DNA of 64,000 bases from Paenibacillus bovis (GCF_001421015.2 NZ_CP013023.1:248001-312000); one strand, 5' to 3'. Counted from the first letter of the stretch, positions 9,376-18,475 are shown. Program-made: numbers and translations. The notes: generated from the letters alone by a model not told the origin.

Positions 9376-10220
9376 ATGATCGAAGTTGGATTAACCGGAT
9401 TCGGGGTCATCCCGAGCTATATGGAAAAATAAAAGCGCCCGAGCGGCTGCCTACCTATAGCCAGCATTTTCCGATCGTTGAAATAGACAGTTCGTTCTAT
9501 GCCGTCCAGCCGGTCAAAAATGTAACCAAATGGGTTGAGCAGACACCGGATGATTTTGGTTTTATTTTCAAGGCGTATCAGGGAATGACCGGGCATCTGC
9601 GCGGCAAAAAGAATTATTTTGATACCAAGGAAGAGATGTTCGAGGCGTTCCATGTATCGCTGAAGCCGGCGATTGATGCTGGCAAGCTGAGGATGGCACT
9701 GTTCCAGTATCCGCCATGGTTTGACTGTAATCGGGACAATGTGGAGACGCTGCGCGAGACGCGCGAGCTGATGAAGGATATCCCGTGTGCTCTCGAATTC
9801 CGCAACCAGACCTGGTATATGCCGGAATTCCGCGAACGCACACTGGAATTCATGCGCAAGGAAGGCTGGATTCATACGATAGTAGATGAACCGCAGGCTG
9901 GAATGGGCTCGATCCCGATCATTACAGCTGCTACTTCCCGGCAGGCGACCTATGTGCGTATGCACGGACGCAATGTAGACGGCTGGCACAAGAGCAGCCA
10001 TCCCGACTGGCGCAAGCTGCGCTATCTGTACAACTACAATACCGAGGAACTGACCGAATGGCGTGACCGGTTGCTGCAGCTGCAGGAACAGACCGATCAT
10101 ATCTATATCGTGTTCAATAACAACTCCGCAGGTGATGCCACTCCCAATGCCCAGGAACTGATCCGGATGCTGGCGGAAAAGGAAGCCCTGTCGGATAAGC
10201 ATAATATCAGCAGCAGTTGA
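9376..10220 (+). CDS. DUF72 family protein with an apparent N-terminal frameshift
   Basis: ATG 9376 follows a near-perfect AAAAGGAGG and encodes MIEVGLTGFG, the expected N-terminus of Bacillales DUF72 (YunF-like) proteins. That frame then stops at 9430-9432. The rest of the family sequence (GHPELYGKIKAPERLPTYSQ... to residue ~280) continues in another frame from about 9406. One missing base near 9403-9407 (GGGGTCAT where GGGGATCAT would restore GDHPELY) explains this. DUF72 proteins adopt a TIM-barrel-like fold of unknown activity. The body carries the usual ALEFRNQTWY and AATSRQATYVRMHGRN motifs. An alternative start at 9324 would bypass the shift but lacks a ribosome-binding site. It is either a sequencing error or a real mutation. 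Confidence 0.75.
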
Positions 10221-10388
10221 ATTTGATTATGTATTACAGCCGGTCACAAGGGTAAATAAGCTCCAATCGAGATCTCGTTAGTAAATGTATTGATTGGATA
10301 TTCAGCTGCTGAAAAGCTGCCGAACATTCGATTTCGTCTATTATTCGGCCAATATTACCCAGCTCATATTACTTAGCGCATATTATCC

Positions 10389-10429
10389 AGCAAAAAACAG
10401 CCGACCTTTCGCATCGGCTGTTTTTTGCT
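10389..10429 (+). terminator. Terminator of the DUF72 gene
   Basis: AGCAAAAAACAGCCGA / TCGGCTGTTTTTTGCT, with a 9-base loop and a T6 run inside the right arm. Confidence 0.85.
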
Positions 10430-10921
10430 GTGTTATACCTGTAGAGTAATAGTTGCTTCTTCACTGCTGTACCGTTACATACCAACATTCTGTAATTCGC
10501 CGTTATAGGCACTAATACAAACCGTTTATCTGTAAGAGTACACATTATTATTCATTTATGTATATTTATTCATTATTGTATAATGGTTTTATTTTGTTAG
10601 CTGCTCTACTACTTCTACTTGAATATTCCTTTGGGGATAGACTGTGGATAAATAAATTCGAAAACACGTAATAAAGTAATATCCCTATCAATAACAGGAT
10701 TACTTGATTACGTGTTTTTGATAAAAGTACAGATTATCTTTTTTACGTATATCTATCTGGAATCTATCTGATGCCGGGACTTTACCTGAAACAAGTACCG
10801 TTGGGAATAAAAGAAAATGTTGATCGTTCAACTTGTACCGATTGCAGAAATCCATTGCCAAAAGGCACAGAAGTATACTCTATGCTTTCTGACACTGTTT
10901 TATAACTAGAACGAGAATAGA
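10430..10921. other. 492-bp intergenic region with one large inverted repeat
   Basis: No coding frame with a ribosome-binding site was found. The only clear structure is an inverted repeat with 20-base arms (10661-10680 and 10699-10718; AAAACACGTAAT against ATTACGTGTTTT, one mismatch). It has T-runs on both sides, so it may terminate transcription of the minus-strand DUF438 operon, although it lies some 200 bp past the stop at 10922. Confidence 0.5.
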
Positions 10922-12283
10922 TCAGGACAAAATACGCTTCTGCCCACTCAGCTCCTGAATCGGCTTGATATTTTGCGTGAATTCCAGTGTACCCATATAC
11001 GTCCCTTCCGCATCACGAACAGCAAAGTAGCGGATATACACAAACTTGTCCTTGAGCGGAATCCAGAAATCTTCGGCGTCTTTACGTCCCGCTTTGAAGT
11101 CGGCCAGCAGTTCGTTGACGACATGCACACTTTGCGGAGGGTGGCAGTTCTGGACGGTGCGTCCGATAACGGCACGGGTACGGGCGAAGATCCGTTCTTT
11201 GCCATGGGAAAAGTAACGTACTACATCATTCTCATCGATAAAGGTCAGATCCACCGGCAGATGATTGAGCATCGTCTCCAGCTGATGGATAGACAAAATG
11301 CCAGTGCCCATTCGCACCAGACCATCCTGCAGCGGCGGCAGACTTCCATTCTCTTCGTTTCCGCCTTCTCCCAGCTCTTCCCGTGCAGCAGATGGATGTT
11401 TCATTTCCGGTTCGGGGGCACGTTCAGGAATCCATTCCTGTTCCGGAGATACGAGGCAGTAGCCGATCTCGGCACTTTCGCGGGCGATCTGCAGCCATTC
11501 GTCTTCGGTCAGTGTCTCCAGTGCCATCGGCAGCAGAATATGTTCTTCCTTGAAGATCATGTCTGTCACTTCTTGGAGCACCCGCTCCATCAGACCCAGC
11601 AGTTCTTCGGCAGAGACGGATTGAATCGTAGACTCTGCAGCATCCTTACGGTACCCTGTCAGCAGCCCTTTGATCTCTTTGAGTCCCAGCCGAATCCCGT
11701 CGTCCACGCCCCACATGACCTGGGTTGGTCCGTGAATACCGTACTTTTCCAGAAACGGAAACAGCAGATTTTCCTTGCGGCTGTAGTGCTTGTCCACATC
11801 ATACAGCAGATTCATATCCTCCAGCAGCTGGATACGCTGGGCTTCACCGGGTTCGCGGCGGAAGCGATCCATATGCAGGGACAGGGTAAACTGCACCAGA
11901 CGCTCTATCGCCCGGTTTTCCATTTTAAAAGTGTGTACCGGATGACCGGGCTGCTCTTCCGGTGCACCAGCGGCAGGTCGATGAATATCGTCGATAGAGC
12001 CTTTGAACATCTCGGCATGTACGCTGCACAGCCGCTGCACTTCGCTAACCGGAATCCCTTCCTCTTCTATCAGCGCCTGCTCCAGCTGTGAAATTTCGGC
12101 GACAGAGATATGACCTACGGCCTCTCGAAAACGCTCTTTTACGTCATGTATACTTTGACCGTCATGCAGTTCCTTGATCAGCTGTTTGAGCACGGTCTGG
12201 CGCTGGGCATTTAATATATGTTCAGCAGAAAGATCGCCTTCATGCTGTCCTCTTGCTTCACGGTTGTTAATCAGCTCGCTCAT
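10922..12283 (-). CDS. DUF438-hemerythrin-PAS protein
   Basis: 453 residues: an N-terminal DUF438 domain (~15-85), a hemerythrin-like HHE domain (~110-265, with H/E pairs such as DKHYSRKENLLFPFLEKYG and KEEHILLPMALE suited to a di-iron site), a low-complexity linker, and a C-terminal PAS domain (~325-445, NHLPVDLTFIDENDVVRYFSHG ... RTVQNCHPPQS). Such proteins are cytoplasmic and are thought to sense or repair nitrosative or oxidative stress at iron centres, like the neighbouring ScdA/RIC-type proteins. The start overlaps the stop of the DUF1858 gene by 4 bp (ATGA-type overlap), so the two are translationally coupled. Confidence 0.87.
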   Translation of the reverse strand: MSELINNREARGQHEGDLSAEHILNAQRQTVLKQLIKELHDGQSIHDVKERFREAVGHISVAEISQLEQALIEEEGIPVSEVQRLCSVHAEMFKGSIDDIHRPAAGAPEEQPGHPVHTFKMENRAIERLVQFTLSLHMDRFRREPGEAQRIQLLEDMNLLYDVDKHYSRKENLLFPFLEKYGIHGPTQVMWGVDDGIRLGLKEIKGLLTGYRKDAAESTIQSVSAEELLGLMERVLQEVTDMIFKEEHILLPMALETLTEDEWLQIARESAEIGYCLVSPEQEWIPERAPEPEMKHPSAAREELGEGGNEENGSLPPLQDGLVRMGTGILSIHQLETMLNHLPVDLTFIDENDVVRYFSHGKERIFARTRAVIGRTVQNCHPPQSVHVVNELLADFKAGRKDAEDFWIPLKDKFVYIRYFAVRDAEGTYMGTLEFTQNIKPIQELSGQKRILS

Positions 12284-12531
12284 TGTTCGTTTCCTCCCTT
12301 ATTGGGCACGCATAGGGTATATCCATGCTGTGCAAACACCTGACGCATCTGTTCATGGCTGATTCGTTTGAGGGCTGCACCTTTTTCCAGTGTCATCAGG
12401 CGTCCGGCGGTCTGCAGCATACCGGGACGCGTAATATCGGTAAAGCCAATTTCCTGCATAATCGTAATAATATGCGGGTCCTGGGCTGCCAGTTCGGCAA
12501 TGGGAAGATTCATGGCAATCATTTTGCTCAT
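12280..12531 (-). CDS. DUF1858 domain protein
   Basis: 83 residues when started at ATG 12531, preceded by AAAGGG at suitable spacing; an in-frame ATG 18 bases upstream lacks a site. DUF1858 is a small helical domain of the N-terminal ScdA/RIC type that often pairs with DUF438/hemerythrin proteins. The N-terminal LPIAELAAQDPHIITIMQEIGFTDITRPGMLQTAGRLMTLEKGA matches it. It is the first gene of a two-gene operon with the DUF438 protein. The palindrome at 12614-12637 lies about 85 bp upstream, pointing to Crp/Fnr-type control. Confidence 0.85.
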   Translation of the reverse strand: MSKMIAMNLPIAELAAQDPHIITIMQEIGFTDITRPGMLQTAGRLMTLEKGAALKRISHEQMRQVFAQHGYTLCVPNKGGNEQ

Positions 12532-12613
12532 TGGGCATTTCCCTTTCATTGGAGCTTATTCGGATAGAAGCGTCATCGACTTCTACCTGTACGATAGCAT
12601 GAAGGCAGACTGT

Positions 12614-12637
12614 ACTTAGTGATTGTAATCACTAAGT
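12614..12637. promoter_or_regulatory. Perfect 11+11 palindrome, Crp/Fnr-family-shaped operator
   Basis: ACTTAGTGATT and AATCACTAAGT are separated by GT. The core reads AGTGA-N6-TCACT, the spacing of Crp/Fnr/ArcR-family sites (TGTGA-N6-TCACA). It lies between the divergent DUF1858-DUF438 operon and the cupin gene and could serve either or both. Confidence 0.6.
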
Positions 12638-12736
12638 CTGGATCGCTATCCTTTTATAATCAAGAGAGTATCAGCGACCACATTATTCGCTACCTATTCG
12701 CATTGCCGATAAACCAGATGAGAGGATCGATAAGTT

Positions 12737-13081
12737 ATGGAACATCAAGTATTGAGCCAATTCCAACCGTACGAGACGGAGCGTTTTACCAAACGTATTC
12801 TATTCAAACAGCCTGGAAGTATCGTATTTACGTTAAATTTTGAAGCCGGCCAGCAGCTGCCTGCACACCGTCATCCGGGAGCCGATGTCTATATTCTGGT
12901 GAGTGAAGGAACAGGAACTTTCGATTGCGATGGCACCGAGCTTGCCGTATCCGCAGGAGACGTAGTACATGTACAAGGCGATGAACTGATGTCCTATCGC
13001 AGCGGCGAGAACGATCGCTCCAGCCTGTATGTGACGCTGGTGAATATTCCCGATCCGGGATATGCGCAGGATCTGGGATAA
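12737..13081 (+). CDS. Small cupin-domain protein
   Basis: 114 residues forming a single cupin barrel. Motif 1 is G-x5-H-x-H (GQQLPAHRHPGADVYILVSEG) and motif 2 is a degenerate G-D-V-V-H (AGDVVHVQGDELMSY). The histidines could hold one metal ion, but the glutamate of motif 1 is replaced by D/Y. GAGAGGA lies before ATG 12737. The substrate is unknown. It is divergent from the DUF1858-DUF438 operon and shares its palindrome-bearing intergenic region, so co-regulation under low oxygen or nitrosative stress is possible but unproven. Confidence 0.8.
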   Translation: MEHQVLSQFQPYETERFTKRILFKQPGSIVFTLNFEAGQQLPAHRHPGADVYILVSEGTGTFDCDGTELAVSAGDVVHVQGDELMSYRSGENDRSSLYVTLVNIPDPGYAQDLG

Positions 13082-13158
13082 GAACGACAAGAATCCAAGT
13101 GTATCTATTCAATGAAAAACGAATAAGAGCTGGACATAAATACCATGGATAGACAAAT

Positions 13159-13220
13159 AAACGGCATTCCCTGCAGCTTTCCATTGATTCCGGAAAGGGC
13201 TAAAGGGAACGCCGTTTTTT
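13159..13220. terminator. Terminator between the cupin and alkaline phosphatase genes
   Basis: AAACGGCATTCCCT (13159-13172) pairs with AGGGAACGCCGTTT (13204-13217), one G-T pair, followed by TTTT. The genes are convergent. Confidence 0.75.
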
Positions 13221-13250
13221 ATTAAGGAAGCTTCCTGTCGTTAATCAATC

Positions 13251-14915
13251 TTACGAGATCAGGTCAATCGCCTGCTGAGGTACAAAAGCCTTTTCTCCAT
13301 TGAAGATAATATTGCCTTCCAGACGCACCGTCTTCCCGTTCAGCTGAGCGGTATTTTTGTACACTGGCAGACGAAGTGTATCGGTACCTTTGGTCACTAC
13401 GATGACCGGGTTTTTCTCGTCACTGTTATCCCATGTAACTGTAGCACCGCGGGTAGTGAAAGCCTCTTCCGCCGGCACGAACAGACGGTTGGTCACAGCG
13501 CTCAGATCCAGTCCCATCGCCGATTCCATATAGCGGGCAATATCTGTATTTTCCACGACTCCGGTCAGCTGCTTGCCGCCTGGCGCATAAGAGTACAGTA
13601 CGACTTCACCGCCGGTATGGCCGCCGCTCGTCCAACCGATATGGGCGCGCTTGCTGATCATCGGGCCAACCACCGAATTCATGCCACCTGTTTTGGCTGC
13701 GCGGATTGCAGCTGTTTCTTCCGCTGTCAGATCGGTAATGCCAAAATATTCGCTCATCACTTCGGCAATATTGCTGCGGTCACTGTTCAGCTTTTTCTCC
13801 AGACCTTCACCCGTTACTTTGGCTTTTTTCAGTGGATCGATAAATGTGGACAATGGCAGTTCATCGTACGTACTGGTCGTCTCACGGTCACCGATCGTCA
13901 GACCGCCGTTACCATGATCTGTCGTCGCGATTACGAGTGTATTCTGGTCTTCCTTGGCAAATTTGAGCGCTTCTGCGACAGCATCGTCAAAGGCGTTCAC
14001 ATCGCTAATAATTCCCATCGGATCGTTGGCATGTGCTGCCCAGTCCACTTTGCTGCCTTCTACCATCAGAAAGAATCCGTCTTCGTCCTTGGACAGCAGC
14101 TCAATCGCTTTGGCTGTCATCTCTGCAATGCTCGGCTGTTCAACAGGATTGCGGTCTATATCGTAATCCATCGCTTTATCCGCGAACATGCCCCATACTT
14201 TGCCGGTATGCGAAGCCTGCAGCTCGGCGGTATTGGTTACCACGTTATAGCCCTGCGTATGAATAACGTTCAGCAGATTCTCGCCATCCTTGCGGCCTTC
14301 TGGTTTAAAATACTGAGCACCGCCGCCCAGCACCACGTCGATACCTGCGTATACCTGCTGCTCGCTCAGTGCGTCATAGTTGCTGCGATCCGGATAGTGG
14401 GCGCTAAAGTCTGCCGGTGTCGCGTGCATAATCTCGGAAGTGGCGATAATACCGGTCGATTTGTTGGCCAGCTTGGCGGCTTCCAGTACATTCGCTACCG
14501 GTTTTTTGGCATCGCCCGGTGCCAGTGCAGGCAGACCCGGCATCGTATTCTGATCCGGCAGAACGCCCACATAGCCGGTATGGGATTTGTAGCCGGTTGC
14601 AAAAGCCGTACCTGCCGGAGCGGAATCGGCAATCGCTGCGTCCGCCGAATATGTACGTACCAGACCACTGGCCATCTCGTCGAGTGCCAGTGCTTCGCCG
14701 CCGTTATACCAGCGTGCCAGTGTTGTGCCATCCATGCTCATACCGTCAGGGATCAGCATAATGACGTTTTTGGCTTTGATCTCCGGCTGCTCCTTGGCTG
14801 CGGCCTCTCCTGTTCCTGCCGGTAGTGTGCCCAGCAGCATCGCAGCTGTCAGCACACCTGCGCTTACAGGGGATACGATTTTGCGCAGATTATTTTCACG
14901 GATTCGGTTTAACAT
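13251..14915 (-). CDS. Secreted alkaline phosphatase (PhoA family)
   Basis: 554 residues with an N-terminal signal peptide (hydrophobic ~15-32, cleavage near AAA/KEQ at 40). Active-site features of the alkaline phosphatase superfamily are present: a metal-binding Asp in LIPDGMS (D57), catalytic S98 in ADSAPAGTA, a late TTDHGNGG metal site, and HTGGEV near the end. It hydrolyses phosphomonoesters outside the cell to release phosphate. Residues ~505-554 (TLRLPVYKNTAQLNGKTVRL...) resemble a copper-amine-oxidase-N-like wall-interaction module, an addition to the core enzyme. GAGGAGA precedes the start at suitable spacing. Possible Pho boxes lie upstream at 15049-15065. Confidence 0.9.
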   Translation of the reverse strand: MLNRIRENNLRKIVSPVSAGVLTAAMLLGTLPAGTGEAAAKEQPEIKAKNVIMLIPDGMSMDGTTLARWYNGGEALALDEMASGLVRTYSADAAIADSAPAGTAFATGYKSHTGYVGVLPDQNTMPGLPALAPGDAKKPVANVLEAAKLANKSTGIIATSEIMHATPADFSAHYPDRSNYDALSEQQVYAGIDVVLGGGAQYFKPEGRKDGENLLNVIHTQGYNVVTNTAELQASHTGKVWGMFADKAMDYDIDRNPVEQPSIAEMTAKAIELLSKDEDGFFLMVEGSKVDWAAHANDPMGIISDVNAFDDAVAEALKFAKEDQNTLVIATTDHGNGGLTIGDRETTSTYDELPLSTFIDPLKKAKVTGEGLEKKLNSDRSNIAEVMSEYFGITDLTAEETAAIRAAKTGGMNSVVGPMISKRAHIGWTSGGHTGGEVVLYSYAPGGKQLTGVVENTDIARYMESAMGLDLSAVTNRLFVPAEEAFTTRGATVTWDNSDEKNPVIVVTKGTDTLRLPVYKNTAQLNGKTVRLEGNIIFNGEKAFVPQQAIDLIS

Positions 14916-15048
14916 TAATGATCATCTCCTCATGAGTTGCGGTCATTATTCAATGCCGTCGTATGTATCAAACGAGTTGATTGTAACAACCAATAATCAG
15001 TAGAATGTACGCGTTAAACCCTCTGTAATGTAAAAAAAGAAGCGAATT

Positions 15049-15065
15049 GTTAACCAGAAGTTAAC
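15049..15065 (-). promoter_or_regulatory. Possible Pho box pair upstream of alkaline phosphatase
   Basis: Two GTTAAC elements spaced 11 bp (15049-15054 and 15060-15065) resemble the TTAACA-type direct repeats bound by PhoP. They are ~135 bp before the start codon. A third related element (TTGTAACAA) is near 14980. Confidence 0.35.
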
Positions 15066-15112
15066 AAAAACGCCTCTTTATAGCATATTATTCATATGGA
15101 TTACGTTTATTT

Positions 15113-16441
15113 TTACAAAGACTGAACAATTCCCTTGTACGTCTCGATCGCTGCTGCCCGTGAACGTTTCAGATCCACGATCGCATCCGGACGGGGCTGA
15201 TGAATCTCTTTGATCGACAGATCTTTCAGTTCTGGCAGCCACTGGCGGATATAATCACCCTCCGGATCGTACTTGGCCGATTGGGTAACCGGATTCACGA
15301 CCCGAAAATAAGGAGCCGAATTGGCACCCAACGAAGCGCACCACATCCAGTTGCCCCGGTTGATAATATTATCGTAATCCAGCAGCTTGCGACGGAAATA
15401 TTGCTCACCCAGCGTGAACGGACACTGCAGATTCTTGGTCAGGAACATGGCAGACAGAATACGCAGACGGTTATGCATTCGTCCGGTCTCATTCAGCTGA
15501 CGCATAGAAGCATCGATAACCGGGATACCCGTTTCTCCTTTGTACCAGGCTTCAAAATAACGATCATCCAGCCCGGACAGATCGTACCGTTTTTCATAAC
15601 GAAAATAATCTTCATCATAGATCGCCTGATACAAATAAAAGTCCCGAAAAGCAATCTGGCGAATCCATTCTTCGCTCCCCTGCTCCAGTGATGCCCGGTC
15701 ATACATCTCCCGTACCGAGACAGCACCCAGCACCACATGCGGATTCAGACCGCTGGATGGATCAATCGCGTAATAATCCCGTTCTTCTCCATAATCCGCG
15801 ACCTGTTTCGCCAGAAAATGCTGCAGCAGCGGCGCCGGCTCGCCTGCCGGTTCATAATCTTCCAGTTGAAAAGGCAGCTGAAAGCGTTCGGGCCAATCTA
15901 TGGCACGCGAAGACAATTTCAGTTCCTTGATACTTGTAGAAGAAACCGGATTGGGATGCTGACTGAGAAAGTCCAGCCATTTCCGGTGAAAAGGAGCAAA
16001 TATCTTATAATATCCGTCTTTTCCCGTAAATTCGGCAAAATGTTCCACGTGAATCATCATATGATCCACCAGCAGGGTGAATGCTGCTCCATGCTGGTCA
16101 GCCATCTGGCGCAGCTTACGGTCGCGCTCTTTGGCATACGGCGTAAAATCGCGATGAACTACCACTTCGTCGATCGGCTGCTGCTCCAGCACATAATCCA
16201 GCACCTGCTCAGGCTCTCCGTAGACAATATGCAACTGGTGACCATGCTGTTCATACAGCTGCTTCAGTCGGCGCACATGCTGCAGGAAATTCCGCCCGCT
16301 GTGTTCCTTTTCCCTGCCGCCGCGCAGCAAAAATGGATCTAGAATAAGCAGGTGAATACTTTCGGCCCCGGTTTCATGCAGGTAATCGAATCCGGCAAGA
16401 TCATGAATACGCAGATCTTTGCGGTGAATAAATAATTTCAA
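15113..16441 (-). CDS. phrB: Deoxyribodipyrimidine photolyase
   Basis: 442 residues from a TTG start at 16441 (GGAGGAAG nine bases upstream). The N-terminal alpha/beta domain (MKLFIHRKDLRIHDLAGFDYL) binds the antenna chromophore. The C-terminal helical domain has the FAD-binding hallmarks of class I CPD photolyases: IRQIAFRDFYLYQ, TGIPVIDASMRQLNETGRMHNRLRILSAMFLTKNL, and DYDNIINRGNWMWCASLG. It repairs UV-induced cyclobutane dimers using blue light. It sits about 100 bp upstream of the HAD gene on the same strand, so the two may be co-transcribed. Confidence 0.93.
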   Translation of the reverse strand: MKLFIHRKDLRIHDLAGFDYLHETGAESIHLLILDPFLLRGGREKEHSGRNFLQHVRRLKQLYEQHGHQLHIVYGEPEQVLDYVLEQQPIDEVVVHRDFTPYAKERDRKLRQMADQHGAAFTLLVDHMMIHVEHFAEFTGKDGYYKIFAPFHRKWLDFLSQHPNPVSSTSIKELKLSSRAIDWPERFQLPFQLEDYEPAGEPAPLLQHFLAKQVADYGEERDYYAIDPSSGLNPHVVLGAVSVREMYDRASLEQGSEEWIRQIAFRDFYLYQAIYDEDYFRYEKRYDLSGLDDRYFEAWYKGETGIPVIDASMRQLNETGRMHNRLRILSAMFLTKNLQCPFTLGEQYFRRKLLDYDNIINRGNWMWCASLGANSAPYFRVVNPVTQSAKYDPEGDYIRQWLPELKDLSIKEIHQPRPDAIVDLKRSRAAAIETYKGIVQSL

Positions 16442-16545
16442 AATAGGCTTCCTCCCGGCTCACTAAATATGCATCTTCTATAAACACCCTTGTATTTCGT
16501 TATTGATTCATCGTCGTCACATAGTGTCCGTAAGTTTCTTTGCAT

Positions 16546-17214
16546 TTACAGTCTGCTCTGAACGATGATCCGCTCCAGAACAGCTCCCAGCGGCATCTCT
16601 GCCATGGAATCCAGCCGCAGATCATAATGTTCAAATGGCAGCAGGGAAGTGACCGGATTCGGTACAATCGCACAGTGCAGTCCGGCAGCTTTGGCAGCAC
16701 GCAACCCATTTAGCGAATCTTCAAAAGCAAGCGCTTCTTCCGGCTTCACGCCCAGTTCGTCTACGACGCGCAGATACAGCTCCGGATCAGGCTTGACCGC
16801 CGATACATCATCGCTCGTCTTGATCACTTCAAAATACTCCCGCAATCCCAGCTTGCCCAGAAAACGCTCAATCCAGGCACGATTTGAACTGGTTGCCAGT
16901 CCAATCCTCAGCTCCATTTCACGAGCGGTATGCAGATAGTCGGCTACCCCTTCACGCGCTTCGATCAGCTGCATTTTTTGCTGATGCAGCACATACACTT
17001 CCTGATCAATAATGCGACCAATCCCCGGTTTGCCGATCGTTTTCTCAACATAATCGATAAAATCATTACCATGCGTACCGATACTCGGCGCAAAATGCTC
17101 CAGCGTCAGTTCCATCTCGTAGCGGCTTAGTATTTCCTGGTAACACTCGAACCATACACTTTCTGTATCCAGAATCAATCCGTCAAAATCAAAAATAATC
17201 GCTTTAATCTTCAT
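16546..17214 (-). CDS. HAD superfamily phosphatase, beta-phosphoglucomutase-like
   Basis: 222 residues with all four HAD motifs: DFDGLILDTE (nucleophile D9, acid/base D11), ATSS, K in VKPDPELY, and FEDSLNG. The helical cap between motifs I and II places it in subfamily I (beta-phosphoglucomutase/phosphoglycolate phosphatase-like, YhcW/YvdM type). Substrate specificity cannot be read from the sequence; sugar phosphates are usual. AGGAGGATCC precedes ATG 17214. It is transcribed away from csbD, with a sigma-B-like promoter for the latter in between. Confidence 0.88.
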   Translation of the reverse strand: MKIKAIIFDFDGLILDTESVWFECYQEILSRYEMELTLEHFAPSIGTHGNDFIDYVEKTIGKPGIGRIIDQEVYVLHQQKMQLIEAREGVADYLHTAREMELRIGLATSSNRAWIERFLGKLGLREYFEVIKTSDDVSAVKPDPELYLRVVDELGVKPEEALAFEDSLNGLRAAKAAGLHCAIVPNPVTSLLPFEHYDLRLDSMAEMPLGAVLERIIVQSRL

Positions 17215-17297
17215 AGGTTAGGATCCTCCTGCTCTGCTAGACTGCTGGTTTTTATTGTCGCGAGAAGCCTGTGGAATGTCAACAGGCTTCCTTACTT

Positions 17298-17323
17298 GTT
17301 TAAATAAAGGAACTGAAGGGTAA
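17298..17323 (+). promoter_or_regulatory. Sigma-B-like promoter of csbD
   Basis: GTTTAA (17298-17303), 14-bp spacer, GGGTAA (17318-17323). This matches the Bacillus sigma-B consensus GTTTAA-N12-14-GGGWAT in front of a gene whose B. subtilis homologue is a sigma-B target. Confidence 0.7.
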
Positions 17324-17409
17324 TATATCACATAGCCGGTTGCACTCTATCGATGTTACCGGAAGAGTATATTTAATCATTCCTATACTAAGAACAGGAG
17401 ATGTTAACT

Positions 17410-17595
17410 ATGGATAATCATAAAGATAATGGTCTGGGCGATAAAATCAAAGGTGCAGTCTCCAAAGTAAAAGGCGAAGCCAAAGATCAATATGGTAACG
17501 CTACTGATAACGCGTCCCTGCAAGCTGAAGGTAAACTGGATAAAGCCAAAGGCGAATTCCAGCAGCGTGTCGGCGAAGCCAAAGACCGCCACTAA
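17410..17595 (+). CDS. csbD: CsbD-like general stress protein
   Basis: 61 residues from ATG 17410; an in-frame ATG at 17401 abuts the AGGAG site and is too close. The protein is a small, highly charged, Lys/Gly-rich helical polypeptide with the CsbD pattern: GLGDKIKGAVSKVKGEAKD, then a second GKLDKAKGEFQQRVGEAKD repeat. CsbD proteins accumulate under general stress; the biochemical role is unknown. It is monocistronic, between a sigma-B-like promoter and a strong terminator. Confidence 0.9.
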   Translation: MDNHKDNGLGDKIKGAVSKVKGEAKDQYGNATDNASLQAEGKLDKAKGEFQQRVGEAKDRH

Positions 17596-17620
17596 TAGTT
17601 CGAACACTTATACATCGTAA

Positions 17621-17667
17621 ATCAAAAAAGGAGAACGCCAATCGTGCCGGCGTTCTCCTTTTTTGAT
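17621..17667 (+). terminator. Terminator of csbD
   Basis: A 19-bp perfect inverted repeat centred on AAGGAGAACGCC / GGCGTTCTCCTT with TTTTTT in the right arm. Confidence 0.9.
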
Positions 17668-17727
17668 GTTCAGCTACGCAACAATCCATATGGAGCACAA
17701 TTCGTTCAGATAGCGTTCAGATAAACA

Positions 17728-17760
17728 AAAGAGATCCTTCAGCGAACGAAGGATCTCTTT
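17728..17760 (-). terminator. Terminator of the 17804-18475 nitroreductase
   Basis: AAAGAGATCCTTC / GAAGGATCTCTTT with a 7-base loop, followed on the minus strand by TTTTGTTTAT. Confidence 0.85.
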
Positions 17761-17803
17761 ATTTGGGTTATTCTATTTTTGCGATAGCTATTTCCGAAAA
17801 TAA

Positions 17804-18475
17804 TTAGTTAATCCACTGTACCACTTGTTCTTTGGTTCTTCTTGCTTTTGGACGAAGTTCTTTGTCTGTGCGATAGCCAAAAGCAGCCATTACGCTAACG
17901 CCGAATTCGCCGTTTTCCAGCAGACCTTCATCACTCAGGATTTTCTCTACCGATTCCATATGGAATCCTTCGATTGGGCAGGAATCGATACCGATCTCTG
18001 CAGCTGCTGTCATCATATTGCCCAGCGCGATATAGGTCTGTTTGGATGCCCAGTCGAACAGTGCGCGTTCGCTTTCCAGCAGGTTCAGATCGTTCTCCTG
18101 GAATTCTCTGTAGCGGCCCAGCGCCTGGTTAAATACTTCTTCCGGCATTTGCTTCACTTCAACCATTTGCTCGCGCAGATAAGCGGAGTCATAACGTACA
18201 TTTTTGCGCGCCAGGATAATAACAAAGTGACTCGCTGTTGGTAGCTGGCCCTGTGCCCCCCATGTTACTTCACGCAGTTTGTTGCGCAGATCCATATTCT
18301 GAACCACGAGGAATTTCCAAGGCTCGGAACCAACCGAGCTTGGTGACAGTCGGCCTGTCTCCAAAATAAAGTCAAAATCGTCCTCAGAGATTTTTTGCTC
18401 TGCATCAAATGCTTTGGTAGCATGTCTGGCTTCGTAAGCGGCCAAAATTTCCTGTTTTCTTTGCTCTTTATTCAT
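17804..18475 (-). CDS. NAD(P)H-dependent FMN nitroreductase, YfkO/NfsB-like
   Basis: 223 residues. The FMN-binding N-terminus (YEARHATKAFDAEQKISEDDFDFILETGRLSPSSVGSEPWKFLVV) and the C-terminal ESVEKILSDEGLL ... VSVMAAFGYRTDKELRPKARR are those of the NfsB/YfkO oxygen-insensitive nitroreductases, which reduce nitroaromatics, quinones and flavins as homodimers. GGGAGGAAG precedes the start. It is not closely related to the Frm2-like enzyme at 4727. Transcription ends at the hairpin 17728-17760. No regulator gene is adjacent. Confidence 0.88.
   Translation of the reverse strand: MNKEQRKQEILAAYEARHATKAFDAEQKISEDDFDFILETGRLSPSSVGSEPWKFLVVQNMDLRNKLREVTWGAQGQLPTASHFVIILARKNVRYDSAYLREQMVEVKQMPEEVFNQALGRYREFQENDLNLLESERALFDWASKQTYIALGNMMTAAAEIGIDSCPIEGFHMESVEKILSDEGLLENGEFGVSVMAAFGYRTDKELRPKARRTKEQVVQWIN

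Noticed and set aside
13617..14825. 402-codon plus-strand frame opposite alkaline phosphatase
   Set aside because: Antisense shadow; Cys/His-rich composition and no ribosome-binding site.
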